A stretch of 64,000 nucleotides of DNA from an uncultured Eubacteriales bacterium (GTDB lineage: Bacteria > Bacillota > Clostridia > Lachnospirales > Lachnospiraceae): positions 18,990-82,989 of the forward strand of contig CASFBR010000085.1 in the NCBI GenBank assembly GCA_949292795.1, given 5' to 3'. Shown here one piece after another: positions 8,830 through 17,514 of the stretch (the first letter of the stretch is position 1; each line of letters opens with the position of its first letter). Under the pieces are notes generated by a model. The model was not told the origin of the DNA, made no database searches, and saw only the letters and a list, made by a program, of their open reading frames with translations. A program made the position numbers and the translations under genes.

Positions 8830-9420
8830 TTATGATAGTGCTCCTTTTGTGGATAATACATCATGGATACGGGGGTCATAGCCGGTTGCCGCATCCAGTG
8901 CCTTGGCAAAGGCTTTAAAAATCCCCTCGATAATATGATGATTATTCTCACCGGAAAGTAATTTAATGTGCAGATTCATCCCGGCACTGTAAGCTACGGC
9001 ATAGAAAAATTCCCGCACCATTTCCGTGTCAAAACTGCCGACGCGCTCTGCCGTCAATGTCACATCATAGCCAAACCATGGCCGTCCCGACAGATCCAAT
9101 GCTGCCAGTACAAGAACATCATCCATAGGTAAAATAAACGAACCATACCGGCAGATGCCCTTTTTATCGCCCAGGGCCTGCCGGATCGCTTCCCCCAGGA
9201 CAATTCCTGTATCTTCTATGGTATGGTGGCTGTCCACATGCAGGTCGCCCCTGACGGTCAAAGCCATATCAAAAAAACCATGCCGGCAAAAGCTGTTTAA
9301 CATATGGTCAAAAAAACCGATACCGGTATTGACGGACGCCTTTCCAAAACCGTCAATAAGCAACGACAGCTCAATATCTGTTTCATTTGTTTTTCGATGG
9401 ATTTGTGCACTCCGCTCCAT
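8830..9420 (-). CDS. hisB: Imidazoleglycerol-phosphate dehydratase
   Basis: 196-residue monofunctional HisB, which dehydrates imidazoleglycerol phosphate to imidazole acetol phosphate. Both manganese-binding His clusters are present, DSHHTIEDTG and NNHHIIEGIFKAF, together with IGFFDHML. The ATG at 9420 has GAGGAGG 9 nt upstream and lies 4 bp after the hisD stop; an earlier in-frame Met would overlap hisD without a ribosome site. Its retention implies that the pathway up to imidazoleglycerol phosphate is expected to operate somewhere in the cell, even though hisH and hisF are missing from this operon. Confidence 0.96.
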   Translation of the reverse strand: MERSAQIHRKTNETDIELSLLIDGFGKASVNTGIGFFDHMLNSFCRHGFFDMALTVRGDLHVDSHHTIEDTGIVLGEAIRQALGDKKGICRYGSFILPMDDVLVLAALDLSGRPWFGYDVTLTAERVGSFDTEMVREFFYAVAYSAGMNLHIKLLSGENNHHIIEGIFKAFAKALDAATGYDPRIHDVLSTKGALS

Positions 9421-9424
9421 AAGC

Positions 9425-10720
9425 CTACGCCTCCTCAAAGCGTACACGGATCGAGTTGGCATGGGCAGTCAGCGATTCCGCCTGTGCAAAGCTCATAATA
9501 TCATCCTTGGCTGCACTTAACGCTTCTCTTGAATAGTAAATAATGCTCGATTTCTTGACAAAATCGTCAACGCTAAGGGGCGAGAAAAATTTTGCGGTCC
9601 CGTTGGTCGGCAAAATATGGTTCGGCCCGGCATAGTAATCGCCTAAAGGCTCCGAACTGTTTTCACCCAAAAAGATTGCACCAGCATTTTTGATTTTTGT
9701 CATCACCTCAAAAGGATTGGCTGTCACGATCTCCAGATGCTCAGACGCAATGTCATTGGCAATATCTACGGCACTCTCCATAGAATCTGCCACCAGAATA
9801 TAACCGTAATTTTCCAGAGATTTCTCTAAAATTTCCCGGCGGGACAGCCGGGCCACAAATGTGTCCACCCAGGACGATACCTGCGCAGCAAGCGCTTCGC
9901 TTGTTGTAACTAAGATCGCGCTGGCAAGCTCGTCATGCTCGGCCTGGGACAAAAGGTCGGCAGCCACATATTTTGGATTTGCAGTCTCGTCAGCGATCAC
10001 AAGAATCTCGCTGGGCCCTGCGATCGAGTCAATGCTTACATGACCATACACGGCTTTTTTGGCCAGCGCCACATAAATATTGCCCGGGCCGACGATTTTA
10101 TCCACCTTCGGGACAGAAGCTGTCCCGTAAGCCAGCGCCGCAATCGCCTGAGCACCTCCGGCTTTGTACACTTCCGTCGCTCCAGCTTCACATGCCGCTA
10201 CAAGGGTGGTCGGGTTTACCTTACCGTCCTTTCCCGGAGGCGTAACCATCACAATACGCGGCACGCCGGCCACCTGTGCCGGAATCGTATTCATCAGCAC
10301 TGAGGACGGATAGGCTGCTTTTCCGCCCGGGACATAAATGCCCGCCGACCCCAGCGGTGTCACTCTCTGTCCAAGGATCGTGCCGTCCGGCGTCGTGTCA
10401 AACCAGCCATAGCGCTTCTGTTTTTCGTGGTAAGCGCGGATATTGGACATGGAACGGCGTATAACGCCTAAAAGCTCTTCATCGACAAGCTCATAGGCTT
10501 CCCTGATCTCCTCCGGAGTCACCCGGATATTTTCGGCATTTATATCGGCTTTGTCAAACCTTTTCGTATATTCAAACAGCGCCGCATCGCCCCGCTCCCG
10601 CACATCTGCCACGATTTCGGCCACGGAAGCTTCGTAAGCGGTATAATTATTCGGACTTCTTTTGAGCAGGCCGTCCAGTACATCTCCGGCACTGCTTTTT
10701 GTCAAACGCAACGTTCTCAT
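9425..10720 (-). CDS. hisD: Histidinol dehydrogenase
   Basis: 431-residue HisD, which catalyses the last two steps of histidine synthesis, L-histidinol to histidine, with NAD. Family blocks visible are GIYVPGGKAAYPSSVLM, GPGNIYVALAKK, IDSIAGPSEILVIAD, SQAEHDELASAILVT and AGPNHILPT; the zinc ligands and catalytic histidines of the family lie in the SQAEHD and GPNHILPT blocks. The ATG at 10720 follows AAGGAGGAGC. It is 46 bp downstream of hisG. Confidence 0.97.
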   Translation of the reverse strand: MRTLRLTKSSAGDVLDGLLKRSPNNYTAYEASVAEIVADVRERGDAALFEYTKRFDKADINAENIRVTPEEIREAYELVDEELLGVIRRSMSNIRAYHEKQKRYGWFDTTPDGTILGQRVTPLGSAGIYVPGGKAAYPSSVLMNTIPAQVAGVPRIVMVTPPGKDGKVNPTTLVAACEAGATEVYKAGGAQAIAALAYGTASVPKVDKIVGPGNIYVALAKKAVYGHVSIDSIAGPSEILVIADETANPKYVAADLLSQAEHDELASAILVTTSEALAAQVSSWVDTFVARLSRREILEKSLENYGYILVADSMESAVDIANDIASEHLEIVTANPFEVMTKIKNAGAIFLGENSSEPLGDYYAGPNHILPTNGTAKFFSPLSVDDFVKKSSIIYYSREALSAAKDDIMSFAQAESLTAHANSIRVRFEEA

Positions 10721-10766
10721 CTTGCTCCTCCTTATTTAAACATTATAGCAAACCGGCTTTAAAACT

Positions 10767-11417
10767 TCAATGTCGGTTTTCGGTGACCAGCGGCTTAATG
10801 CTGTACAGCAAACGGGTAATGCGCTCGTTTTCCATCTTCATGCTGACCTGATTGACGACCATGCGCGCCGAGAGGGGGCACACCTCCTCCAGCACCTTAA
10901 GGCCGTTTTCTCTTAAGGTCGAGCCGGTTTCCACAATGTCCACGATCACCTCGGAAAGGCCGACGATCGGCGCCAGCTCCACAGAGCCGTTGAGCTTAAT
11001 GATCTCGACGGTCTGATGCTTTTTATTGTAAAAATAATCTTTGGCAATATGCGGATATTTGGAAGCGACCCGAATCAGCTCCTGATGCAAAAGGCGTTCT
11101 CTTGCGCTTTCCGGCCCGCACACACACATCCGGCACCGGCCAAAGCCAAGGTCCATCACCTCGTACAGCCGGCGGCCTTCCTCAAGGATCGTATCTTTGC
11201 CGACAATGCCGATGTCTGCTGCCCCGTACTCCACATACGTTGGCACATCGCTGGCTTTTGCCAGAAACATTTTGATCTTTTGTTCTTCATTGACAAAAAT
11301 CAGCTTCCGCGTATTGGGGTCCTTCATTTCGTCCATTGTAATGCCGATCTTTTCAAAAAGCTCCAGAGACTTCTTCGCCAGACGTCCTTTTGCCAGGGCA
11401 AAGGTTAAGTATTTCAT
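10767..11417 (-). CDS. hisG: ATP phosphoribosyltransferase, short-form catalytic subunit
   Basis: 216-residue HisG of the short type, lacking the C-terminal regulatory domain and therefore expected to work as a hetero-octamer with HisZ. It catalyses the committed step, ATP plus PRPP to phosphoribosyl-ATP. Visible blocks are [25 protein letters not shown] and the PRPP loop [16 protein letters not shown]. The ATG at 11417 has GGAGGTGG upstream and overlaps the hisZ stop by 4 bp (ATGA), giving coupled translation and matching stoichiometry. Confidence 0.96.
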   Translation of the reverse strand: MKYLTFALAKGRLAKKSLELFEKIGITMDEMKDPNTRKLIFVNEEQKIKMFLAKASDVPTYVEYGAADIGIVGKDTILEEGRRLYEVMDLGFGRCRMCVCGPESARERLLHQELIRVASKYPHIAKDYFYNKKHQTVEIIKLNGSVELAPIVGLSEVIVDIVETGSTLRENGLKVLEEVCPLSARMVVNQVSMKMENERITRLLYSIKPLVTENRH

Positions 11418-12604
11418 GCCTCATCCACCTCCGTAACCTTTAATATCCGATGGCGCCGGCCATAGCTGATATAATCGTCCATAGACATCCCGTCAGCCTT
11501 TTGCATCATCGTTACAAACGTCCCCTGAGCACGCAGCTTCCGGGCCTGCTTTATGGCTGCTGCAAAGCTTTCCGGCCGGTATACAAGCATCACGGCATCA
11601 TCGTTTAGGGGGATCGGTATCTCCTGGCGGCTTAAGGCAGCCATTAACTGATCGACTACGAGGGCAAAGCCCACCGCCGGCGCGTTTTTCCCAAACTGGC
11701 CCACAAGATGATCATAGCGGCCGCCCTTAACGATCGCATCGCCGGTACCGTAGGTATAGCCCCGAAAGATCACGCCTGTATAATAATCATAGGTTGTAAG
11801 CATCCCGAGATCAAAGGTCACATAGTCCTCATATCCGTAAGCTTTGACAACATCGTAAATGCGCTCCAGACGGCCAAGGGCATCAAGCGCCCGGGCATCG
11901 CCGGTCAGGGCGCGGACCTTTTCAAAAATCTCCCATGAACCGGAAAGGTCCGGCAGCTTCATGAGGATATTTTTAAGCTCGCGGCTCATCTTTTTTTCTT
12001 CAATCAGATTTTCAATACCAAAAAAGTTTTTATTTTCAATGAGCGACTTTAAAAGCGCCTCGTCCGCCGTGTCCAATCCGGCCTGTGCCATCAGTGCTCT
12101 GAAAAAACCGGCATGGCCGATGTCCATCACAAACCTGGTCAGCCCTGAGGCCATCAAAAGCTCTATGGAAAGAGCGATCAGCTCGCCGTCCGCTTCCGCA
12201 CTGTCATTGCCGATAAACTCAGCCCCCATCTGGGTGGACTCCTTCATAAGCCCCTGGTAGCTGGAATTATTTATAAATACATGTCCTGCATAGCAAAAAC
12301 GCAAAGGCAGCCGCTCATCTTTATAATATTTGGCTGCTGCCCGGGCAATGGACGGCGTTATATCCGGCCGCAGAACGAGGGTATTGCCCTCCCGGTCAAA
12401 AAACTTATACATTTCCCGGGATTTGACCGTTCCGCGCTCGCCGTTAAAAATATCAAAAAATTCAAAAGCCGGGGTTTCAATGCGTTCATAGCCATAGCCT
12501 GAAAAAACCTGGGACAGCTTTTCCTGAAGCCGGACCTTGCGGGCACATTCATCCCCGTAAATATCCCGAACGCCCTCCGGCGTATGAAGTAAAATATCCC
12601 TCAT
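11414..12604 (-). CDS. hisZ: ATP phosphoribosyltransferase regulatory subunit
   Basis: 396-residue HisZ, a histidyl-tRNA synthetase paralogue without aminoacylation activity that confers histidine feedback on short HisG. Class II motifs are recognisable: [10 protein letters not shown] near the start, GGT-like motif 2 region [24 protein letters not shown], and [13 protein letters not shown]. The start at 12604 is chosen because AGGGAG lies 7 nt upstream and the family begins with this block; an upstream Met at 12631 lacks support. It is the first gene of the his operon, under the promoter at 12673-12701. Confidence 0.95.
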   Translation of the reverse strand: MRDILLHTPEGVRDIYGDECARKVRLQEKLSQVFSGYGYERIETPAFEFFDIFNGERGTVKSREMYKFFDREGNTLVLRPDITPSIARAAAKYYKDERLPLRFCYAGHVFINNSSYQGLMKESTQMGAEFIGNDSAEADGELIALSIELLMASGLTRFVMDIGHAGFFRALMAQAGLDTADEALLKSLIENKNFFGIENLIEEKKMSRELKNILMKLPDLSGSWEIFEKVRALTGDARALDALGRLERIYDVVKAYGYEDYVTFDLGMLTTYDYYTGVIFRGYTYGTGDAIVKGGRYDHLVGQFGKNAPAVGFALVVDQLMAALSRQEIPIPLNDDAVMLVYRPESFAAAIKQARKLRAQGTFVTMMQKADGMSMDDYISYGRRHRILKVTEVDEA

Positions 12605-12672
12605 ATTTAAACTCCCTTCTGTCTCTGCCATTGCTTTATTGTGGTAAATCGATAATTCGCTAATGTGTGAAT

Positions 12673-12701
12673 ATTATACACAGCAGCCCCAATTTTGTCA
12701 A
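12673..12701 (-). promoter_or_regulatory. Consensus sigma-A promoter of the his operon
   Basis: Minus-strand TTGACA (12696-12701) and TATAAT (12673-12678) with a 17-bp spacer. The leader to hisZ is only about 60 nt, too short for a T-box or a classical His leader peptide attenuator, so control probably acts on initiation or through HisZ feedback. Confidence 0.88.
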
Positions 12702-12705
12702 GCCT

Positions 12706-13248
12706 TTACGGCTGCGTATCGCCCCGCTGGTCAAGGTCTTTTTGCAGGCATGTGAGATATTGCAGATAATAGCCCTTCACCGGAATGACAAAGGCCGGGT
12801 CCAGCTCATCAAAGCGAACGCTTTTGGCCCGTCCGGTTTTTGAACGGTTCCAGAATTTTACAAGCTCCTTAAAACGCATATAATAATAGGTATTGTTGAT
12901 TCCGAAATAGATGAGAAGAAACGCGATCCCCCCCTGGCGCTCAAAGTCCTCCATGAAAACGATCTGGTGCTCATGGACATTGGCCATAGGGAAAGCGGCT
13001 GCCTGACATTCCTTCGCGTCAAAGCAGACCGGGATTCCCTGAACAGCCCCGATATAGTCCACCGTGGAGCGCTGTTCAAAATAGGCAAGCGTAATATGGC
13101 GGTGTTCTTTATCAATGTTGATCGGTTTGATCGGTGTAGGGATTTTCTGAATGAGCGCCAGCCCGCCCTGGCGGTAACGCTCATTGGTCAGATTGACCAT
13201 TTCCTCAAGTCCGGAGCCTCTAAGCCCTCTTGAATTCCAGGTTGCCAT
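12706..13248 (-). CDS. recU: Holliday junction resolvase RecU
   Basis: 180-residue RecU, the Firmicutes Holliday-junction endonuclease that works in recombinational repair and segregation. The protein is close to the family throughout: NSRGLRGSGLE at the N-terminus (the DNA-stalk region), ALIQKIPTPIKP, and the catalytic block AYFEQRSTVDYIGAVQGI followed by CFDAKEC, with Asp/Glu/Lys metal residues. The ATG at 13248 has AGGTGG upstream; it overlaps the preceding pseudouridine synthase by 29 bp. It is the last gene of a long maintenance operon. In many Firmicutes recU sits beside a penicillin-binding protein; here it does not. Confidence 0.95.
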   Translation of the reverse strand: MATWNSRGLRGSGLEEMVNLTNERYRQGGLALIQKIPTPIKPINIDKEHRHITLAYFEQRSTVDYIGAVQGIPVCFDAKECQAAAFPMANVHEHQIVFMEDFERQGGIAFLLIYFGINNTYYYMRFKELVKFWNRSKTGRAKSVRFDELDPAFVIPVKGYYLQYLTCLQKDLDQRGDTQP

Positions 13249-14227
13249 GGCAATCCACCTTATCTGTAATCATTTCCTGCCGGAGGATGCAGGCAAACAG
13301 CGGCGGAAGCGGCGCCCTGAAGGACATCCCCGAAATATCCAAAAGCCGCAGTGTATCCTCTGGCATTGTCATTTGTATACAATGAAGAAGCTGATATTTT
13401 AAATGGTATTTACTGTAAAAATAACGGTTGACCCCGGCATTTCCATATTTACCGTCGCCCACAATGGGATGACCTGTGGATGAGAGGTGGGCACGAATCT
13501 GGTGGGAGCGTCCGGTGATAAGCTCTACCCACAAAAGCGTAAATCCGCTGCCGGACGCCAGCGGCTCGTAGACCGTTTCAATGAAATCGCTGCCGGAGCT
13601 TTTTTCCTGCGTAACAACAACTTTATTCTGCGCCCTGTCCTTGGTCAGATACCCGCGGATTCTGGCCGGTTTTTCCACACGGCCGCACACAAGCGCGCAA
13701 TAATACTTTTTCACGCGATGGTCACGGATCAGGCTGGACATGTCCTGAAGTCCCGCAAGTGTTTTTCCGGCGATGAGCACACCGCTTGTATTTCGGTCAA
13801 GCCGGTGGCAGACCGATGGCCGGAAGCTTTTAAAATCATCCGGGGCCGCCTCCTTTGTACGCAGCATGTATGACACAATTTCCTCGTTGACCGAAACATC
13901 GTCCGGCGCCGCCTTTTGAGAAAGCGCTCCCACGGCTTTATTGATCACGAGAATATCTTTATTTTCAAATAAAATATCCAGATGGTCGGCTACAAGCTCC
14001 AGCTCTCTTTTGGAAAACTTTTCAATCGTTTCATCGGACAGCCACAGCCGGATTTCATCGCCCACGGAAAGCTTTTCGCTGCCGTCCGCCTTTTTATTAT
14101 TTAAAGTGATATTTTTTTTGCGAAGCATTTTATAAACAAAGCTTTTCGGTGCCTTGTAAAGCAGCTTAAAAAGCAGCTTGTCCAGGCGCTGGCCGGCTTC
14201 ATTTGGCGTTACACTGCGCATCTGCAT
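13220..14227 (-). CDS. RluC/RluD-family 23S rRNA pseudouridine synthase
   Basis: 335-residue protein with an N-terminal S4 RNA-binding domain (GQRLDKLLFKLL...MLRKKNITLNNKK) and a RluA-type catalytic domain. The catalytic aspartate lies in the motif HRLDRNTSGV; GRSHQIRAHL is the conserved late motif. It converts uridine to pseudouridine in RNA, probably 23S rRNA, but the exact target positions cannot be assigned from sequence. The spacing to flanking genes (34 bp upstream, 29 bp overlap downstream) supports membership of the maintenance operon. Confidence 0.9.
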   Translation of the reverse strand: MQMRSVTPNEAGQRLDKLLFKLLYKAPKSFVYKMLRKKNITLNNKKADGSEKLSVGDEIRLWLSDETIEKFSKRELELVADHLDILFENKDILVINKAVGALSQKAAPDDVSVNEEIVSYMLRTKEAAPDDFKSFRPSVCHRLDRNTSGVLIAGKTLAGLQDMSSLIRDHRVKKYYCALVCGRVEKPARIRGYLTKDRAQNKVVVTQEKSSGSDFIETVYEPLASGSGFTLLWVELITGRSHQIRAHLSSTGHPIVGDGKYGNAGVNRYFYSKYHLKYQLLHCIQMTMPEDTLRLLDISGMSFRAPLPPLFACILRQEMITDKVDCHGNLEFKRA

Positions 14228-14261
14228 AAAGCTTCATGTCTCCTTCTATTTATACTGCCCG

Positions 14262-14864
14262 TTAGACTGCCCGGCTTAAAAGCTCCTTCATGAGTGTTTC
14301 TTCCGTTTTTCCGGGTTTGCTTTGGGAAACCGACAGCTTTTTTACCAGGGCATAAAATTTATTAAAATCCGTATAAACGCTGACAGAGCCTTCGGCCTGA
14401 GCAGCCTTTTTTATCTCAGTGAGATATTCCCTTATCTTTTCCGGGGATGTTTTTTGTTTCGGCACATAGGCCAGAACCGTGCCGCCGTGAAGAACGGCGA
14501 TATTCACGGCCATCGAGCCTTCATAGCGGGTCAGCACAATATCGGCCAGCACAAGGCTGTTTTTCCCCGCAAGCTCCATGATCTGATCATACTCCTTACG
14601 GCTCCCGGTGTGGTAGCGGGCCACAACGATCCAGCCGATGAGTGTCTTGGCGGCAGGCAGCACAAGGACCATGCCAATCACGGTCACCGAGTTCATGCGT
14701 GTTCCCGCGGCAATCCAGCCGCCGGTGATTACCGCCGCGATAATGACGGCCCAGATGATGACCTTGATCATCTGGCGTTTTTTGTAAGCGCTGATATAAC
14801 CATAATCTCCGGGAAGCAGCGCCGGACGCCCGGTCTTTTTTAAACGCTTCGGCATGTCTTTCAT
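14262..14864 (-). CDS. Conserved membrane protein of unknown function
   Basis: 200-residue protein that I do not recognise as a named family. Residues about 33-52 (VIIWAVIIAAVITGGWIAAG) and 58-80 (SVTVIGMVLVLPAAKTLIGWIVVARY) are two membrane spans. A cytosolic C-terminal domain of about 110 residues follows, with alternating beta/alpha character (SLVLADIVLTRY, VNIAVLHGGTVLAYV). Its start overlaps the stop of the SDR gene by 4 bp (ATGA), so it is translated in concert with it inside the RNA-modification operon. A second Met three codons later could also serve as the start. Confidence 0.75.
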   Translation of the reverse strand: MKDMPKRLKKTGRPALLPGDYGYISAYKKRQMIKVIIWAVIIAAVITGGWIAAGTRMNSVTVIGMVLVLPAAKTLIGWIVVARYHTGSRKEYDQIMELAGKNSLVLADIVLTRYEGSMAVNIAVLHGGTVLAYVPKQKTSPEKIREYLTEIKKAAQAEGSVSVYTDFNKFYALVKKLSVSQSKPGKTEETLMKELLSRAV

Positions 14865-15628
14865 AAAAACATCCCCATCACTTTAAGGATCAGCCGGTGC
14901 GGCAGCACCCGTGCGGCTGCCCGAAAGCCCTTCATGGGCAGGCCATAGACAGAAACAGGCTTTTTCGCCATAGCATCCCGCCATGCATGACGCACAACCT
15001 TTTTCGGGTCTGCCATAAACATCAGTTTTATTGCAGAAAGTGCCGCGCCCTCACCGCAATGGTCAAAAAATTCTGTCTTCACCGGCCCCGGGCAAACAGT
15101 CGTCACAAATACACGCGATTTTTTCAGTTCTGCGCCAAGGCTTTGCCCATAGCTTAAAACAAAGGCCTTCGTCGCCGCGTAAATGCCAAAGCCCGGCTGA
15201 GGGGCAAAGGCTGCGCTGCTGCCAAACAAAAGGATGCGCCCGCCTGAAACCATGTACGGCAGTGACATCTGTACCAGCGCCGTCAGCGCCCGCACATTGA
15301 CATCGATCATCCCGAGGGCATCGCCCATGGAGAGGCCGCTGTTTTTTCCGTATTTTCCAAATCCGGCAGCCGCCGCCAGCACAAAAATATGCGGCTTTTT
15401 TGCATCTATGGCCGCTTTCAGCCGGTAAAGGTTCGCCTCATCTGCCAGGTCCATATCAAAAATCCGCAGAGGACGGTGCACCTGAAATTGCAGCCTGCAC
15501 AGCCGTTCCTTACGACGGGCGATCACCCATATCTCATCGAGCATCGGGCATTTCTGGTCAATTTTTTTGACAAGCTCTGCCCCCATCCCGGAGGAGGCGC
15601 CGCTGACCACAGCAATCTTCATATCCAT
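14861..15628 (-). CDS. Short-chain dehydrogenase/reductase
   Basis: 255-residue classical SDR. The Rossmann glycine motif GASSGMG (residues 10-16), the catalytic serine in GSSAAF and the YAATK motif (Tyr and Lys) are all present, followed by CPGPVKTEFF. NADP(H) is likely because basic residues follow the second strand (ARRKERL). The C-terminal stretch PMKGFRAAARVLPHRLILKVMGMFL is hydrophobic and could be membrane-associated, as in the DltE/YqjQ-like SDRs. The substrate is unknown. The start overlaps the YgiQ stop as TGATG. Confidence 0.88.
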   Translation of the reverse strand: MDMKIAVVSGASSGMGAELVKKIDQKCPMLDEIWVIARRKERLCRLQFQVHRPLRIFDMDLADEANLYRLKAAIDAKKPHIFVLAAAAGFGKYGKNSGLSMGDALGMIDVNVRALTALVQMSLPYMVSGGRILLFGSSAAFAPQPGFGIYAATKAFVLSYGQSLGAELKKSRVFVTTVCPGPVKTEFFDHCGEGAALSAIKLMFMADPKKVVRHAWRDAMAKKPVSVYGLPMKGFRAAARVLPHRLILKVMGMFL

Positions 15629-17514
15629 CAGCCTTTCTTTTTATGTACATTGCGAATTGTTTTCTTTTTTCCGGCTGCCGCCTTTGCCGGCGCCGGTCTG
15701 TATTTGCCCTGTTCCTTATGCTTTGGCCGGATCAGGCATTTTTTATCATATCCGATCAGGTCGGTACGGCCGGCCAGCTTCAGCGCTTCTGCTACCAGCT
15801 CATAATTTTTCGGATTCCGGTACTGGATCAGCGCTCTTTGCATCGCCTTTTCCCGGGGCGAGCGCGGCACATATACCTTCTTCATCGTCCGGGGATCGTA
15901 ACCGGTGTAATACATACAGGTCGACAGCGTTGACGGTGTCGGATAAAAATCCTGCACCTGCTCTGGATTATAGCCCTGATCTCTTAAGTACTCCGCCAGC
16001 GCTACGGCATCCTTCATCGTGGAGCCCGGATGGGAGGACATCAGATACGGTACAAGATACTGCTTCTTTCCAAGCGTCTCATTCATCGCCTTATATCTGC
16101 GGGTAAATTCCTGGTACACACTGTTTTGGGGCTTTCCCATGAGCCGCAGCACGTTATCTGAAACATGCTCCGGCGCCACCTTTAGCTGGCCGGATACATG
16201 ATATTCACACAGCTCGCGCAAAAACCGGTCGTCCTTGTCAGCCAGCACATAATCAAATCGGATTCCCGAGCGGATAAAGACCTTTTTGACCCCGGGAATT
16301 TCCCGAAGCTCCTTTAGCAGCGCCAGATAGTCGCTGTGATCGGCCTTAAGATTTTTACATGGTTTTGGAAACAGGCACTGCTTATTCGGGCAGACTCCAT
16401 GTACCTGCTGCTTCTGGCAGGCAGGGAAACGGAAATTGGCCGTAGGGCCGCCGACATCATGGATATAGCCTTTAAAATCCGGCTCCCACACAAGCTGCTT
16501 CGCTTCGTTGATGATGGACTCATGGCTGCGGGACTGGATGATGCGCCCCTGATGAAAGGTCAGGGCACAAAAGCTGCACCCGCCAAAGCAGCCGCGGTTG
16601 CTTACCAGGCTGAACTTCACCTCAGAAATGGCCGGAACACCGCCGTCTGCCTCATATGAAGGGTGATAGGTGCGCATATAATTTAAGCTGTACACCCGGT
16701 CCATCTCCTCGGTCGTCAGCGGCATCGACGCCGGATTCTGGATCACATACATATGATCCGAATACTGTTCAATAAGCGGCTTTCCCACATAGGGATCCGT
16801 GTTGGTATATTGCGTATAAAAGCTTTGTGCATACGCTTTTTTGTCAGAGGCGATTACCGGATAGGGCGGCAGGGTGATACCGTCGGTCACATGAGCGGCA
16901 TCCTTCGCTTTATAGACCGTCCCCCGGATAAATGTTATATCCTTTACCGCGATACCGGCATCAAGGGCATCTGCCACGTCCACAATGCTGTGCTCGCCCA
17001 TGCCGTACAGCAGCAGATCCGCCCCGCTGTCTAAAAGGATGGACCGCTTCATCCGGTCGCTCCAATAATCATAATGGCCCAGCCGCCGCAGGCTGGCTTC
17101 AATACCTCCGATGATCACCGGGACATCCTTATAGGTCTGACGGATGAGATTGCCGTAAACGATCGTGGCGTAATCCGGGCGCTTTCCATATGCTCCGCCC
17201 GGCGTATAGGCATCGTTGTGGCGCCGTTTTTTCGATACGGTATAATGGTTCACCATGGAATCCATATTTCCGGCAGAGATCAAAAAGCCCAGGCGCGGCC
17301 GTCCAAACACGTCAATGCTGTGTTTATCCTTCCAGTCCGGCTGGGAAATGATCCCCACCCGGTAGCCTTTAGCCTCCAGCACGCGGCTGATGATCGCATG
17401 TCCGAACGATGGATGATCCACATAGGCATCGCCGATGACATAGACAAAATCCACCTCATCCCAGCCACGCCTGCGGGCATCCTCCATAGTTATGGGCAAA
17501 AAATCGTTTATCAT
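15628..17514 (-). CDS. YgiQ-family radical SAM protein
   Basis: 628-residue YgiQ/UPF0313 protein. An N-terminal B12-binding-like or HemN-type region (FVYVIGDAYVDHPSFGHAII) precedes the radical SAM cluster CFGGCSFC (CxxxCxxC), which ligates [4Fe-4S] and SAM. The C-terminal domain includes FYPTPSTLSTCMYYTGYDP and ends in a basic, Pro/Lys-rich tail. Its reaction is not established, though the family is widespread in anaerobes. It overlaps the upstream RsuA-HAD gene by 4 bp (ATGA) and the downstream SDR by 1 bp. Confidence 0.9.
   Translation of the reverse strand: MINDFLPITMEDARRRGWDEVDFVYVIGDAYVDHPSFGHAIISRVLEAKGYRVGIISQPDWKDKHSIDVFGRPRLGFLISAGNMDSMVNHYTVSKKRRHNDAYTPGGAYGKRPDYATIVYGNLIRQTYKDVPVIIGGIEASLRRLGHYDYWSDRMKRSILLDSGADLLLYGMGEHSIVDVADALDAGIAVKDITFIRGTVYKAKDAAHVTDGITLPPYPVIASDKKAYAQSFYTQYTNTDPYVGKPLIEQYSDHMYVIQNPASMPLTTEEMDRVYSLNYMRTYHPSYEADGGVPAISEVKFSLVSNRGCFGGCSFCALTFHQGRIIQSRSHESIINEAKQLVWEPDFKGYIHDVGGPTANFRFPACQKQQVHGVCPNKQCLFPKPCKNLKADHSDYLALLKELREIPGVKKVFIRSGIRFDYVLADKDDRFLRELCEYHVSGQLKVAPEHVSDNVLRLMGKPQNSVYQEFTRRYKAMNETLGKKQYLVPYLMSSHPGSTMKDAVALAEYLRDQGYNPEQVQDFYPTPSTLSTCMYYTGYDPRTMKKVYVPRSPREKAMQRALIQYRNPKNYELVAEALKLAGRTDLIGYDKKCLIRPKHKEQGKYRPAPAKAAAGKKKTIRNVHKKKG

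Noticed and set aside
12604-12705. T-box or His leader attenuator upstream of hisZ
   Set aside because: The consensus promoter leaves only about 60 nt of leader, too short for a T-box and without a His-codon run.
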